From the NCBI RefSeq assembly GCF_001623565.1, contig NZ_CP015196.1, forward strand, positions 682,001 to 746,000: DNA of 64,000 nt, in the 5' to 3' direction. Numbering within the stretch: the first letter of the stretch is position 1; each line of letters starts with the position of its first letter. This document shows, in pieces, positions 1 to 9,051 of this stretch. The notes below the pieces were generated by a model. It saw only the letters and a program-made list of their open reading frames with translations. It ran no database searches and was not told where the DNA came from. Origin of the DNA: Streptococcus marmotae (lineage in GTDB: Bacteria; Bacillota; Bacilli; Lactobacillales; Streptococcaceae). Position numbers and translations under genes: made by a program.

Positions 1-221
1 TCAACAATTTCATCGCGTTCATACTTACGAATCCGATTACGTGCATCGTTATAACGAGGGATATAAGCTGGATCTCCACTCAGCACATAGCCCACAATTT
101 GGTTAATAGGATTGTATCCTTTTTCATCCAAAGAACGATAAACATTTGTTAAGGTCTCGCTGATTTCCTGTTTATTGATGTCATCTAACCGAAAACGAAC
201 AGTTTCTTCTGTGAATCCCAT
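1..221 (-). CDS. ireB: IreB family regulatory phosphoprotein (3' end outside window)
   Basis: The - strand reading frame opens [14 protein letters not shown] and runs about 73 codons to the window edge without a stop. This N-terminus and the later stretch [23 protein letters not shown] (quoted in part from translation) are characteristic of the IreB/UPF0297 family, normally about 88 residues, so only the C-terminus is missing. In Enterococcus, IreB is a substrate of the Ser/Thr kinase IreK and affects cephalosporin tolerance; the two threonines near the N-terminus are the known kind of phosphosite. It is a small cytosolic protein. It lies downstream of spxA2 on the same strand, the usual streptococcal order. 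A Shine-Dalgarno (AGAAAGAAGG) precedes the ATG at 221. Confidence 0.9.
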   Translation of the reverse strand, partial: MGFTEETVRFRLDDINKQEISETLTNVYRSLDEKGYNPINQIVGYVLSGDPAYIPRYNDARNRIRKYERDEIV

Positions 222-334
222 ACTTACACCTTCTTTCTTTATTCTACTAGTCTGATTATAACATATTTGATACCTCTTTTCAATGTTTCAAGCCGAAATC
301 ACGCCCGTCCTCGTTAAAATTTAGCATCTATCAG

Positions 335-373
335 AAAAGAGCTTGGGCGCTTAGCTCAAACTCCTTGCTCTTT
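335..373 (-). terminator. probable terminator after spxA2
   Basis: Read on the - strand, AAAGAGC and GCTCTTT frame an inner imperfect stem directly after the spxA2 stop codon. The T-run behind it is short, so termination may be partial. Confidence 0.5.
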
Positions 374-377
374 AACT

Positions 378-776
378 CTATAAAGCAGCTCGTAAACGGG
401 CTTGCGCATTTTCTACGTTCCGCACAGAACGCGGTAGAAAGGCACGAATGTCATCCTCTTTGTAACCAACTTGAAGACGTTTCTCATCAATCAAGATGGG
501 ACTTTTTAAAATACGAGGATTTTCTGTAATCAGTTCAATCACTTCATTGACACTCAATTCTTCGATATCACAGTTGAGATTTTTAGCATATCGATTTTTA
601 GACGATACAATACTTGCAATGCCATTTTCTGTCTTTGTCAAGATATTTAAAATCTCTTCTTTGCTGATTGATTCTTTCCCTAAATTGTGCTCATTGTACG
701 ATAGTTGGTGAGCGTTAAGCCAGTTTTTAGCCTTTTTACAACTCGTACAGCTCGAAACGGTATAAATTTTTATCAT
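378..776 (-). CDS. spxA2: Spx-family transcriptional regulator SpxA2
   Basis: 132 residues, the full length of an ArsC-like Spx protein. The redox switch CTSC occupies residues 10-13 and the RPILIDE-like segment appears as SPILIDEKRLQVG. Spx proteins bind the alpha C-terminal domain of RNA polymerase and redirect transcription under thiol and envelope stress; they are degraded by ClpXP. Streptococci carry two copies, and the one beside recA corresponds to SpxA2 of S. mutans (assigned from gene order, not from sequence alone). The gene follows recA on the same strand but has its own extended -10 promoter and sits behind a recA terminator. The start ATG at 776 has a good AAAGGAGAG ribosome site. 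Confidence 0.92.
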   Translation of the reverse strand: MIKIYTVSSCTSCKKAKNWLNAHQLSYNEHNLGKESISKEEILNILTKTENGIASIVSSKNRYAKNLNCDIEELSVNEVIELITENPRILKSPILIDEKRLQVGYKEDDIRAFLPRSVRNVENAQARLRAAL

Positions 777-819
777 GTAGTCTCTCCTTTGCTACATTTT
801 CTTAAACACATTATACCCT

Positions 820-828
820 ATTATAGCA
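820..828 (-). promoter_or_regulatory. extended -10 promoter for spxA2
   Basis: On the - strand the sequence reads TGC-TATAAT, an extended -10 element about 45 nt before the spxA2 start. No good -35 is visible, which suits an extended -10. A second TATAAT lies about 10 nt downstream. Confidence 0.55.
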
Positions 829-951
829 TAAAAACGCTTCGGTCTAAAGACCTATTTTTCATTTTTTATGCCTATTTTTTAGTAAAAATCAACAATTATC
901 ATCCGTCATATGGGGAATTACCCCAGTTGGTCCTAGCAAAAAAATGAAAAA

Positions 952-967
952 CTAGGAATCTTCCTAG
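952..967 (-). terminator. recA terminator
   Basis: On the - strand CTAGGAA-GA-TTCCTAG is followed at once by TTTTT, 10 nt after the recA stop codon. It separates cinA-recA from spxA2. Confidence 0.75.
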
Positions 968-976
968 CTGTTCACC

Positions 977-2155
977 TTAATCTTCTAACTCAATGCCGCC
1001 ATCTAAATCAAGGACTACCTCTTGATTTTCTGCTGCGACAGCGTCTTTGCTCTCTTCAGCTTTTTCTTCTTTGTCTGCCGTTTCTACCACTTCCGTTTGT
1101 TCTGAATCTTCAATCAAACCATAGTGGACACGAATTTTTCGGTCGATTTCTGCAAAGATTTCTGGATGTTCCTCCAAATATTTCTTGGCATTTTCTGAAC
1201 CTTGACCGATTTTCTCATCGTTGTAAGAATACCAAGCACCTGCTTTTTTGATAATACCAAGATTACTTCCGATTTCAACTAATTCACCAGTCTGTGAAAT
1301 ACCGTGACCATACATGATTTCAACAACTACTTCCTTAAATGGTGGAGCTACCTTATTTTTGACGATTTTGACCTTGGTTTCTTTTCCGACATTGGTATCT
1401 TTTTGGTCACCACTACCCTTAATCTGGGTATTTCCACGAACATCCATACGGACAGACGCGTAGAATTTCAGCGCACGTCCACCAGGCGTTGTCTCAGGAT
1501 TTCCAAACGACACACCAACCTTTTCACGCAATTGGTTGATGAAAATGGCTATCGTCTTGGTTTTATTGATTGAAGCAGATAGTTTCCGCATCGCCTGACT
1601 CATCATCCGAGCTTGCAAACCAACGTGGCTATCCCCGATCTCACCATCAATCTCAGCGCGAGGAACAAGGGCAGCAACCGAATCGACTACCACTAGGTCA
1701 ACTGCGCCTGAATCAATCAACTTTCCTGCAATTTCAAGTCCCTGCTCACCAGAGTCCGGTTGTGATAAAAGCAACTCATCAATGTTAACACCTAGCGCTT
1801 GGGCATAAGCCGGATCAAGTGCATGCTCAGCATCGATAAAGGCTGCAATACCACCCTCTTTTTGCGCCTGAGCAACTGCATGAAGAGCAACCGTCGTCTT
1901 ACCTGAACTTTCAGGACCGTAGATTTCGATAATCCGTCCTTTCGGATAACCACCAGCACCTAAGGCAATATCAATAGACAAGCTTCCTGAACTCATGACT
2001 TGGACTTTTTGTTCTGCCCGTTCTCCGAGGCGCATAATCGCTCCCTTACCAAAGTCTTTCTCAATGATTTTAAGGGCATCATCTAAGGCTTTTTTCCGTT
2101 CATCACCATATTTTTTGGTAATATCTTCTAATTTTTTACTTGGTTTTTTCGCCAA
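977..2155 (-). CDS. recA: recombinase RecA (TTG start)
   Basis: 392 residues. RecA forms ATP-dependent filaments on single-stranded DNA for homologous recombination and SOS-like LexA cleavage, and it is needed for natural transformation. The Walker [10 protein letters not shown], the core [10 protein letters not shown] and the DNA-binding loops are intact; the C-terminus ends in a long acidic tail. The family N-terminus [12 protein letters not shown] begins at a TTG codon (position 2155) placed 7 nt after AGGAG; no ATG fits the conserved start. The gene lies 33 nt after cinA, so the two are probably cotranscribed from the combox promoter, as in S. pneumoniae. Confidence 0.97.
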   Translation of the reverse strand: MAKKPSKKLEDITKKYGDERKKALDDALKIIEKDFGKGAIMRLGERAEQKVQVMSSGSLSIDIALGAGGYPKGRIIEIYGPESSGKTTVALHAVAQAQKEGGIAAFIDAEHALDPAYAQALGVNIDELLLSQPDSGEQGLEIAGKLIDSGAVDLVVVDSVAALVPRAEIDGEIGDSHVGLQARMMSQAMRKLSASINKTKTIAIFINQLREKVGVSFGNPETTPGGRALKFYASVRMDVRGNTQIKGSGDQKDTNVGKETKVKIVKNKVAPPFKEVVVEIMYGHGISQTGELVEIGSNLGIIKKAGAWYSYNDEKIGQGSENAKKYLEEHPEIFAEIDRKIRVHYGLIEDSEQTEVVETADKEEKAEESKDAVAAENQEVVLDLDGGIELED

Positions 2156-2188
2156 TTTCTTTCTCCTCTATTTCTAATTCTCAGCTCA

Positions 2189-3391
2189 TTATAGCAAATT
2201 TTTGTGCTTTAACAAAATCTTACGCATAGCACTCAAAGCATGCAAGCAAGCAATTTGTCGCATATGTTGTTCAGTATAGCCACCTAGTTCAACCTCTGAC
2301 ACTGTCATACAGTTATCGAAACAAATGGCAATATAAAAGTACGCTAGGACATTGTCAATTTGCGATTCAGGCTTTATAGTGCCAAGTAGCGCCAGGCCTA
2401 GAATAGCTCCTGAGTTTTTACAGATGCTTTTTGCCAACTCTTCTGCTTTTGCAGCATTACAAACTGAATCTGATACCACAACACCACCTTTAAATAGTTG
2501 ACGACCCTGTAAAGCAATTGTCAACTCAGATTGAAGCAAGCCTGCTGTTACATTTTCAGCAATGGCGAAGGTAATTTGTTGTTTTTCCAATTCGTCAGCT
2601 AGAATCCTAGCTAGACTGTTGTCTTCTCCGTACCCATAAAGGCAAGATGCAAGATTTTCTCGTGCAAGAATCTCTTTTTCCAATTGATCTAATTTTTCAT
2701 TGGCTATAATAGAGTTATCCGCTTTCGTAGATAGGCGTAGGGTAACCTCTCCTGTCTTGGCGTATGGAGCTAGGGTCGGATCAGACTGAGAAGCAATCAA
2801 ATCCTCTAAAATAGTCACTAGCTGACTTTCACCGATACCAAAAAAGCGCAATACACGGGAGTATAGCTTTTCATTGGAATGAAGCAACAAGGGCTGTAAA
2901 CTTTCTGTAAACATAGCTTTTAACTCACTCGGAGGGCCAGGCAACACAACATAAGTTACACCGTCTTGTTCTATTAACCCACCGACTGCTAGACCTGCTG
3001 GGTTTTGCAGTGCAATACTGCCCTCTACCAACTGAGCTTGTCGGTCGTTATTTGGTGTCCGAATACGACCTTTTCTACTTGCAAAAAAGCGGTCTAACTT
3101 GGCCAAAGCTGTTTGATCAAAAACTAGATTTCGACCTAAAAATTTAGCCAATGTCTGCTTGGTCAAATCATCTTCGGTCGGCCCTAGTCCACCACAAAGA
3201 ACGACTAACTCACTTCTCTTGCTCGCCACCTCTAGGACAGATACGAGACGCGCTTCGTTGTCACCAACTGCTGTATGAAAAAAGACGTCAATGCCTAATT
3301 CTGCACATTTTTCCGATAAAAATTGCGCATTTGTATTGACGATTTGTCCGATCAGTATCTCAGTTCCAACCGCAATCAACTCCGCTTTCAT
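2189..3391 (-). CDS. cinA: competence-damage inducible protein CinA
   Basis: 400 residues from the ATG at 3391. That start has an AAGGAGG site 5 nt upstream; the in-frame ATG at 3406 overlaps the ribosome site itself. The N-terminal MoaB/CinA-like domain (ELIAVGTEILIGQIVNTN, CGGLGPTEDD) is well kept. The C-terminal PncC-like domain begins with FAIAENVTAGLLQ but lacks the usual GAVSE and GIAGP signatures and is somewhat short for the family (about 415-420). In S. pneumoniae, CinA brings RecA to the membrane during competence. It heads the cinA-recA pair under a ComX-type box. Whether the nicotinamide-nucleotide amidase activity survives is doubtful. Confidence 0.93.
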   Translation of the reverse strand: MKAELIAVGTEILIGQIVNTNAQFLSEKCAELGIDVFFHTAVGDNEARLVSVLEVASKRSELVVLCGGLGPTEDDLTKQTLAKFLGRNLVFDQTALAKLDRFFASRKGRIRTPNNDRQAQLVEGSIALQNPAGLAVGGLIEQDGVTYVVLPGPPSELKAMFTESLQPLLLHSNEKLYSRVLRFFGIGESQLVTILEDLIASQSDPTLAPYAKTGEVTLRLSTKADNSIIANEKLDQLEKEILARENLASCLYGYGEDNSLARILADELEKQQITFAIAENVTAGLLQSELTIALQGRQLFKGGVVVSDSVCNAAKAEELAKSICKNSGAILGLALLGTIKPESQIDNVLAYFYIAICFDNCMTVSEVELGGYTEQHMRQIACLHALSAMRKILLKHKNLL

Positions 3392-3411
3392 CTGGACCTC
3401 CTTCATATTAT

Positions 3412-3419
3412 TATTCGTA
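3412..3419 (-). promoter_or_regulatory. combox (cin-box) for sigma X/ComX upstream of cinA
   Basis: The - strand carries TACGAATA, the exact consensus of the streptococcal combox, 20-30 nt before the cinA start. This octamer acts as the -10 element of the alternative competence sigma factor. It places cinA-recA in the late competence regulon. Confidence 0.85.
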
Positions 3420-3464
3420 AATATTTCCTTGATTATAACACAAAAAGAACCATTTCGGTTCTTT

Positions 3465-4136
3465 TTAGAGATTTTGTAGGAGAGTCAAGAGTCCCATAAC
3501 ATTATTGAGTACATGAAGCGAGATTGGAAAAGAAATATTCTTATCTGTTTTCAAATAAATAAGAGCAAATACCAAGCCAAAACCAAAATGCCCTAAAACG
3601 CCAACAAATTCTGATAGCTGAAATTGATGTACATGTAAAACTGCAAATAAAACTGATGAAATAATAATAGCTAAACTTTTTGGCAGATAATTTAAAAGAG
3701 TATTAAGCAAGAACTGACGATAGAACAGCTCTTCAACAAGAGGACCAAAAACTCCCATCACACTGAGAATCAGATAAGCTGGATACTGTTTTACTACTGC
3801 ATATATCCCTGTATCATTGGTCAATTCTTGCTGTATATGAAATAGCTGACGTACCCCACCCTCGAAAAAATCAAAGAGATGATGAACTATCACCATCAAT
3901 AAATAGCCTAAAAGAAGGATACCCAACGCTTTTAAGGGATGCTTTTTCAGCCAGCTAGATTTTTCGGTTAATTTATCCCAATAAGCATAGATGCCTAGGA
4001 TACATAAAGCAGTATAAACCGTAAATTTAATAGGAGCTTTGAGCGTTGCAGGCAAGAGCCAATCTCCCAAACGTCCCCAAAACATCACACTATACAAGAC
4101 TACAAAAACTACAACTGATTTTCTTTGCCTTTCCAT
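3465..4136 (-). CDS. CPBP family intramembrane metalloprotease (Abi domain)
   Basis: 223 residues with about six hydrophobic segments. The family motifs are present: EELFYR (the EExxxR motif), a histidine in FAVLHVHQF and a final HVLNN. CPBP proteases are membrane enzymes related to eukaryotic Rce1; bacterial members work in bacteriocin self-immunity, maturation or signalling, mostly unassigned. The gene overlaps the end of the upstream XRE-regulator gene by 28 nt, so the two are one transcriptional unit and likely one functional module. The substrate is unknown. Confidence 0.85.
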   Translation of the reverse strand: MERQRKSVVVFVVLYSVMFWGRLGDWLLPATLKAPIKFTVYTALCILGIYAYWDKLTEKSSWLKKHPLKALGILLLGYLLMVIVHHLFDFFEGGVRQLFHIQQELTNDTGIYAVVKQYPAYLILSVMGVFGPLVEELFYRQFLLNTLLNYLPKSLAIIISSVLFAVLHVHQFQLSEFVGVLGHFGFGLVFALIYLKTDKNISFPISLHVLNNVMGLLTLLQNL

Positions 4137-4510
4137 AAAGCCACCTTTTTCCTGATGAATTTTGAAATATCTATTAGAAAAAGGATAAAAATAACGCCGA
4201 CTGTCAAATAGGCATAGAAGACCAGGCTTTTCTCGCTTGTTAAGAGCAACAAAGTAAGAATTAGGATTAGCAATCCATATTTTAAAACTAACTTTTTCTT
4301 ATTGTAGCTCGGCGTTTCAAGTCCTATCACGGCATCAAAGGAGAAACCGTAAAGTTGACTCAATTCTTTCAAGTAATCAGCTGCTGGAATGGTTCGCTCA
4401 TTTTCCCAATTGGAAATGGTTTGGCGGCTGACACCTAGTTTTGTAGCGAGATACTCCTGTGAATGACCTGCTTTTAGACGATTGTCTTTTATCACTTGTC
4501 CTATTGTCAT
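4109..4510 (-). CDS. XRE-family transcriptional regulator with C-terminal membrane segments
   Basis: 133 residues. An N-terminal helix-turn-helix (residues about 5-60, with LGVSRQTISNWENERTIP) is followed by two hydrophobic stretches (about 75-115) and a basic tail. This HTH plus transmembrane layout is common in Firmicutes regulators held at the membrane. It is translationally coupled to the CPBP protease, which suggests that the pair senses or responds to an envelope signal. The ribosome site GAGGAAAT precedes the ATG at 4510. The ligand and target genes cannot be read from the sequence. Confidence 0.82.
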   Translation of the reverse strand: MTIGQVIKDNRLKAGHSQEYLATKLGVSRQTISNWENERTIPAADYLKELSQLYGFSFDAVIGLETPSYNKKKLVLKYGLLILILTLLLLTSEKSLVFYAYLTVGVIFILFLIDISKFIRKKVALWKGKENQL

Positions 4511-4597
4511 ATTTCCTCCTCAGTTTACAGTAGCACATGAAAGTTGTCTAGGCCAAATCCTTTGACAAGATAGGTCAAAATGCTTTTCCATAGGGCT

Positions 4598-5149
4598 TTA
4601 ATGAAAATCACAATCCACTTCATGGTCATTGACAAGCCCTGCTGCCTGAAGATAGGAATAGACGCAGACAGGACCCACGAAGGTAAAACCTCGTTTTTTC
4701 AAATCTTTTGATAGTTGTTCTGACAAAGCTGTCTTGCTAGGCACTTCACGATAGTCCTTTACACGATTGTCAATCGGTGTAAAATCCACCCAAGACCAGA
4801 GATAATCTGCAAAGGTACCATACTCCTCCTGAACCTTGAGAAAGGCTCGCGCATTTTGTCGTGTCGCAAAAATCTTGGCTCTATGGCGGATAATGGCTGG
4901 ATTGTGCAGCAGACTTTCCAATTCACTGTCTGACATCTGCGCAACGACTTGCACATCATACCCATGAAAAGCTTTTTGAAAAGCTGAGCGTTTATTGAGA
5001 ATGGTTTCCCATGACAGACCAGCTTGATAGCTTTCGAGACATAAGAGTTCAAAAAGGGATTGCTCGTCTTTGAGAGGTCTCCCCCACTCCTCATCGTGAT
5101 AGGCGACATACAAGGGATTGTTTTCCTTAACCCAACCGCATCGTTTCAT
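4598..5149 (-). CDS. tag: DNA-3-methyladenine glycosylase I
   Basis: 183 residues, the usual length of TagI. The N-terminal RCGWV (first zinc cysteine), YHDEEWG, the catalytic-pocket stretch ESYQAGLSWETIL and the C-terminal VNDHEVDC (zinc histidine and cysteine) are all present. The enzyme removes 3-methyladenine from alkylated DNA to start base excision repair. It follows ruvA by 11 nt and belongs to the mutL-ruvA-tag repair operon. Confidence 0.96.
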   Translation of the reverse strand: MKRCGWVKENNPLYVAYHDEEWGRPLKDEQSLFELLCLESYQAGLSWETILNKRSAFQKAFHGYDVQVVAQMSDSELESLLHNPAIIRHRAKIFATRQNARAFLKVQEEYGTFADYLWSWVDFTPIDNRVKDYREVPSKTALSEQLSKDLKKRGFTFVGPVCVYSYLQAAGLVNDHEVDCDFH

Positions 5150-5160
5150 AGTTTTTACTC

Positions 5161-5751
5161 CTATTTCATTAGCATTTTAAGGGCTGATTTGATGTAATTT
5201 TCAGCCGTATCGGTCGTTCCTTCAAAGAATTTCTTGATTTTCTTCAACTCGGCTGGACGGTAACCCAAGGCCTCCATTGCTTCCATAGCTTCATTAAGAG
5301 CAGTATTGGCGGATTCCTCAACAGCTAGGCTTGGCACTTCAGCTTGCTCTGATAAGACAAATTTGCCTTCCAAATCAAGCACCATTTGCTGGGCTGTTTT
5401 TTTCCCAATCTTTGGAAACTTAGTCAAGTAAGTAATGTTTTTCTGTTCAATCGCTCGCACCAAACCGTCGTTGTCATCTACTGCAACAATCGCAAGAGCA
5501 GTTGTGGGGCCAATTCCTGATACAGAAATTAGGTTCAGAAAAACTGATTTTTCAGCCTCTGTTCGAAACCCATACAAGAGGTGGGCATCCTCACGAATAA
5601 CCTGATGAGTGTAAATCGTCACCTGCTGATTCATGTCACCTGAGTAGGCATAGGGATTGGCAACTTGAAGAATAAAACCGATGCCACCTACTTCGACCAC
5701 AATATATTTAGTTGTTATTTTCGTTAAGATTCCTTTGATATAATCGTACAT
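5161..5751 (-). CDS. ruvA: Holliday junction branch migration protein RuvA
   Basis: 196 residues, full length. It starts [12 protein letters not shown], has the helix-hairpin-helix region ([28 protein letters not shown]) and the C-terminal domain III that contacts RuvB ([13 protein letters not shown]). RuvA tetramers hold the four-way junction while RuvB drives migration. ruvB is not adjacent, as is usual in streptococci. It lies 13 nt after mutL. Confidence 0.97.
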   Translation of the reverse strand: MYDYIKGILTKITTKYIVVEVGGIGFILQVANPYAYSGDMNQQVTIYTHQVIREDAHLLYGFRTEAEKSVFLNLISVSGIGPTTALAIVAVDDNDGLVRAIEQKNITYLTKFPKIGKKTAQQMVLDLEGKFVLSEQAEVPSLAVEESANTALNEAMEAMEALGYRPAELKKIKKFFEGTTDTAENYIKSALKMLMK

Positions 5752-5764
5752 AATCTCTTTCTCT

Positions 5765-7693
5765 CTAATATTTACCTAGTTCACGAAGACTGGTATGATT
5801 TTCCTGAATGCGGCGGAACATTTTTTCCATATCGGACGTTGTAAAATGAACCAAGACGGGTCGCCCATGCGGACAATTATAAGGATTTTTACAGGTCGCT
5901 AATTGGCGCAATAAATGCCGAGCGGAATAGTCATCTAAGGTATGATTAGCCTTGATTGATCGCTTACAAGACATCATAATCGCTAGTTCTGCTCGATACC
6001 GCTTGATAGACACCTCATCCGTGAGTAAGAGCATGTCACACATCTCATAGACAGCAGATTCAATCTCGTCTTCTTTCATCCAAATGGGATGTTCACGCAA
6101 AATGAATTGGTTGACACCATATTCCTCTAAATTGACACCAACTTGACGTAAAGAGTCTGTTTTTTGCTTGAGCGATAAGGCATCATTTGCTGGAAAATCA
6201 AATATGTAGGGCACTAATAGTTGCTGAGAAGAAGCATCTACATGAGCAATGCTCTCGCGGTATTCTTCATACTTCACACGCTCTTGAGCTGCGTGCTGGT
6301 CAATGATATAAAGACCTGATTTTCCTTGCGCAAAAAGATACGTTCCATGCATTTGACCAAAATATTCCAACTCTGGGAAGGTTGAGGTTTCTTCATTTTC
6401 TAGGCGATCAGCTAATTTGGCTACTTCTTTTCTTTCAAGACTTGGATGTTCTGAATTAGCGGAAGTAACTTCCTCTCTCTGAGCAAATTTGACATTGACA
6501 ATTTTGTCAATTTCTTTGTCAACTTGATTGACAGATTCGAATCCTTTGATTTCTTCTGCAACCGTCTCTGATTTGACAAAGAAATCTTGTCGGACAGTAT
6601 CATAATAAAGGTTGCTCTCTTTTAAGGGAAGTGTGACTTGCTCTGTCTTTACCGCTTTCCTCGTGCTAGACTTGGCGAGATTTTCTAAGGCATCTGGAAT
6701 CAAATCTTGCTCTTTGAGTGCTACTGCAATGGCTTCACGAATAAGGGTCATCAATTCCTTTTCTTTTGAAATCCTCACTTCCTGCTTGGTTGGGTGCACA
6801 TTGACATCTGCTAGATACGGATCAATCTGAATGGCAATCACAGCAAGCGGAAAACGACCGACCATGAGCTTGCTACCATAGCCGTCTAAAATCGCACGAT
6901 TGAGCAAGAAATTCTTGATATAGCGTCCATTGATAAAGATGCTGATATAATTGCGATTGGCCCGTGTCAATTCTGGCAATGAAACATAGCCTGTCACCTC
7001 AAAATCCAAATCTTCTGCTGTGATTTCAACCATTTTTTTAGCTGTAGCAATGCCATAAACACCTGAAATAGCCTGACGGAGATTTCCTGTTCCTGCTGTC
7101 TGAAGTAATTCTCGTCCTTCATTCATCAAGCTAAAGGCAATCTCAGGGTGAGCCAAGCTCAAGCGATTAATCACATCGACAATATGGGACAATTCCGCCT
7201 GCTGACTTTTGATATATTTGAGACGAGCGGGCGTATTGTAGAAGAGATCCTCTACCGTAATCCGTGTACCGACAGGACGACTAAGGACTTCTTCTTTAGT
7301 AATTTGACCTGCTTCAGCTTCCAGTAACAGACCATGAGGGGCCGTTTCTGTTGCCGTTTCAATCCTAATCCGACTGACAGATGCGATGGAAGGCAAGGCC
7401 TCGCCACGAAAACCAAGTGTCCGAATACGAAATAAATCAGACTGGCTTTTGATTTTACTAGTTGCATGACGGCGAAGAGCTAAGGACACTTCATCTGGTG
7501 CAATTCCCTCTCCATTGTCACTGATTTCAATTTTTTTCAGTCCCGATTCTTCGATACAGACGCTAATCTGGCTAGCTCCTGCATCAATCGCATTTTCCAC
7601 CAATTCTTTGACAACGCTAGCTGGGCGTTCAATGACCTCTCCTGCTGCAATCTGATTGGCTAGGACTTCTGGTAATTCAATAATAGTTGCCAT
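5765..7693 (-). CDS. mutL: DNA mismatch repair protein MutL
   Basis: 642 residues from the ATG at 7693. The conserved N-terminus [20 protein letters not shown] begins there; the 30 extra upstream codons of the open frame have no family counterpart. The GHKL ATPase motifs are intact ([21 protein letters not shown]), and the C-terminal endonuclease motifs [12 protein letters not shown] and CPHGRP show it is a nicking-competent MutL, as expected where MutH is absent. It acts with MutS, encoded about 3 kb away. First gene of mutL-ruvA-tag. Confidence 0.96.
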   Translation of the reverse strand: MATIIELPEVLANQIAAGEVIERPASVVKELVENAIDAGASQISVCIEESGLKKIEISDNGEGIAPDEVSLALRRHATSKIKSQSDLFRIRTLGFRGEALPSIASVSRIRIETATETAPHGLLLEAEAGQITKEEVLSRPVGTRITVEDLFYNTPARLKYIKSQQAELSHIVDVINRLSLAHPEIAFSLMNEGRELLQTAGTGNLRQAISGVYGIATAKKMVEITAEDLDFEVTGYVSLPELTRANRNYISIFINGRYIKNFLLNRAILDGYGSKLMVGRFPLAVIAIQIDPYLADVNVHPTKQEVRISKEKELMTLIREAIAVALKEQDLIPDALENLAKSSTRKAVKTEQVTLPLKESNLYYDTVRQDFFVKSETVAEEIKGFESVNQVDKEIDKIVNVKFAQREEVTSANSEHPSLERKEVAKLADRLENEETSTFPELEYFGQMHGTYLFAQGKSGLYIIDQHAAQERVKYEEYRESIAHVDASSQQLLVPYIFDFPANDALSLKQKTDSLRQVGVNLEEYGVNQFILREHPIWMKEDEIESAVYEMCDMLLLTDEVSIKRYRAELAIMMSCKRSIKANHTLDDYSARHLLRQLATCKNPYNCPHGRPVLVHFTTSDMEKMFRRIQENHTSLRELGKY

Positions 7694-7894
7694 AATATCT
7701 TCTCGTCTTTCTAATGTCCCTATTATACCATAAAGACCGAGCGTTTGAGAGAATGGAGAGGCGTGATACAGAGCTCGAATCATGCAAAAAGAAACTTCGC
7801 TTTTCTAGTTTATGGGTTCCGGTATCAACACCACTTCTCTGACTAGACTTGCCAGAATCGGGTATCCATCACTACATCAAGCTCCTGTTACTAC

Positions 7895-8265
7895 AGTGAA
7901 TTGAGAACTGAACACGGACTAAGAGCTGTGTAAAAAAGAGACGCAGATGTTCCAACTTTAGCTGGTTACAGCTGAGGCTCCCTTTAGGGATAGATTTCCT
8001 TGTGTTCATCAAACACAAGGAAATCTATCTTTTTTACCGTAGCTGTTACGAGCTTGCCCGTTCTACAGATACGGATGCCCTAAGGGTATACTTTGCTCTT
8101 GACGTCCTTTGTATCTTATGAAGGAATAGGGCAAGGCAAGAAGCTACAGATAGAACTGGCATTAATGGAGGATTACTTCATAATCCCTATTTCCAACCTT
8201 CAACAGTCCACTGGACTATTGAAGCAAAGCGACTTAACAATGTCCTAACCTTTATTCAATTCACT
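7895..8265. repeat. candidate nonautonomous repeat element between mutL and the next gene
   Basis: The 620-bp stretch 7694-8312 has no convincing gene. The decamers AGTGAATTGA (7895-7904) and TCAATTCACT (8256-8265) are exact inverted ends of a 371-bp block. The block holds a strong hairpin (7989-8029) and a segment (8168-8224) with a close second copy at about 59328-59385; the shared segment includes a small stem, CAACAGTCC / GGACTATTG. I infer a MITE-like or degraded repeat; no transposase is seen. Confidence 0.45.
7989..8035 (+). terminator. perfect 18-bp hairpin with T-tract (gene-less)
   Basis: GATAGATTTCCTTGTGTT pairs exactly with 8012-8029 across a 5-nt loop, and TTTTTT follows on the + strand. 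It has the form of an intrinsic terminator but no + strand gene precedes it, so it may end a small RNA or belong to the repeat element. Confidence 0.55.
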
Positions 8266-8312
8266 ATAATTCCGATAAAAAAGGCTGGATTTGTATTCCA
8301 ACCTTGACTTAT

Positions 8313-8543
8313 TTATACATTCGTTTTTTCACCAGAAGGCGGTATTTCCTTGATTTGTTGGTAGATACGATGCCAAAATACAAAGGAAATTCCTACTAAT
8401 AGTAGCCCTACAATGGGAAATAGCAAACGATAACCAACCCCTGCTCTCATCAGTTCTACTACTAAGGCAAGAATGCTGATTAAACCCGCAACAATCAAAA
8501 TATAAAACAACCGTTGAAAAGAGCGCATGATTTTCTGATCCAT
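8313..8543 (-). CDS. small two-helix membrane protein
   Basis: 76 residues with two hydrophobic segments (about 10-32 and 38-58), basic ends and a short polar tail. I do not recognise the family. It has its own promoter and an AAAGGAG ribosome site, and lies 61 nt after the DUF3021 gene on the same strand. It could be an accessory to the LytTR/DUF3021 pair, but nothing in the sequence proves this. Confidence 0.6.
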   Translation of the reverse strand: MDQKIMRSFQRLFYILIVAGLISILALVVELMRAGVGYRLLFPIVGLLLVGISFVFWHRIYQQIKEIPPSGEKTNV

Positions 8544-8571
8544 ATTCGTCTCCTTTTGTGAAAGTATGTTT

Positions 8572-8600
8572 ATGATAGCATATATTTAATAGAATTGCAA
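8572..8600 (-). promoter_or_regulatory. promoter of the 76-aa membrane protein
   Basis: On the - strand TTGCAA and TATCAT are 17 bp apart, with TGC before the -10. It lies immediately after the DUF3021 stop codon. Confidence 0.5.
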
Positions 8601-8604
8601 ACAG

Positions 8605-9051
8605 CTATTTCCTCAAAGATTGGTTAATAGCTGTCACCTGCTTTTTCATGGCTTGGTAATTGATAAAAAAGATAAGGGCATAAATGACAACAAAAATCAT
8701 TTCAAAAAATAGTAGCCAAGGGAGATTGAGCGGAAACCAGCCTGCTAGTACGCCGAGCGAGGTAAAGCCGATTGCGGTTAGAAGAAAATGTACCACCGTC
8801 ATTTTAAGCAAACTCCAATCTTGCTTAAAAATCCGATTAACAATTTGAAATAATAGACCAATAGCCGCCCAGATAAGGGCTGAAATCAGCATGACTTCTA
8901 CCAAATTAAAATGCTGCAGATAATACTGCCCCAAGGTAGATGTAGGATTGAGTGACAGATAGGTGCCGTGTCCAAAAATAGCAGACATCAGCAGCGAGAT
9001 GCTAAGACCAATAGTGACGCCTAAACTAGCGGAATAAAGATAGGGTTTCAT
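8605..9051 (-). CDS. DUF3021 family membrane protein, partner of the LytTR regulator
   Basis: 148 residues with four hydrophobic segments. DUF3021 proteins are usually encoded just after small LytTR regulators, as here, where the ATG overlaps the LytTR stop codon by 4 nt. In the related HdrRM and BrsRM systems of S. mutans the membrane protein holds the LytTR activator inactive; I infer the same antagonist role. The signal that releases it is not known. Confidence 0.82.
   Translation of the reverse strand: MKPYLYSASLGVTIGLSISLLMSAIFGHGTYLSLNPTSTLGQYYLQHFNLVEVMLISALIWAAIGLLFQIVNRIFKQDWSLLKMTVVHFLLTAIGFTSLGVLAGWFPLNLPWLLFFEMIFVVIYALIFFINYQAMKKQVTAINQSLRK

Noticed and set aside
5765..7783. Longer MutL starting at 7783
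   Set aside because: The first 30 codons have no counterpart in MutL, and the conserved start MATIIELP at 7693 fits the family.
8001..8312. A gene or IS remnant in the mutL downstream spacer
   Set aside because: No frame over 60 codons with a ribosome site; only the hairpin and short repeats can be supported.
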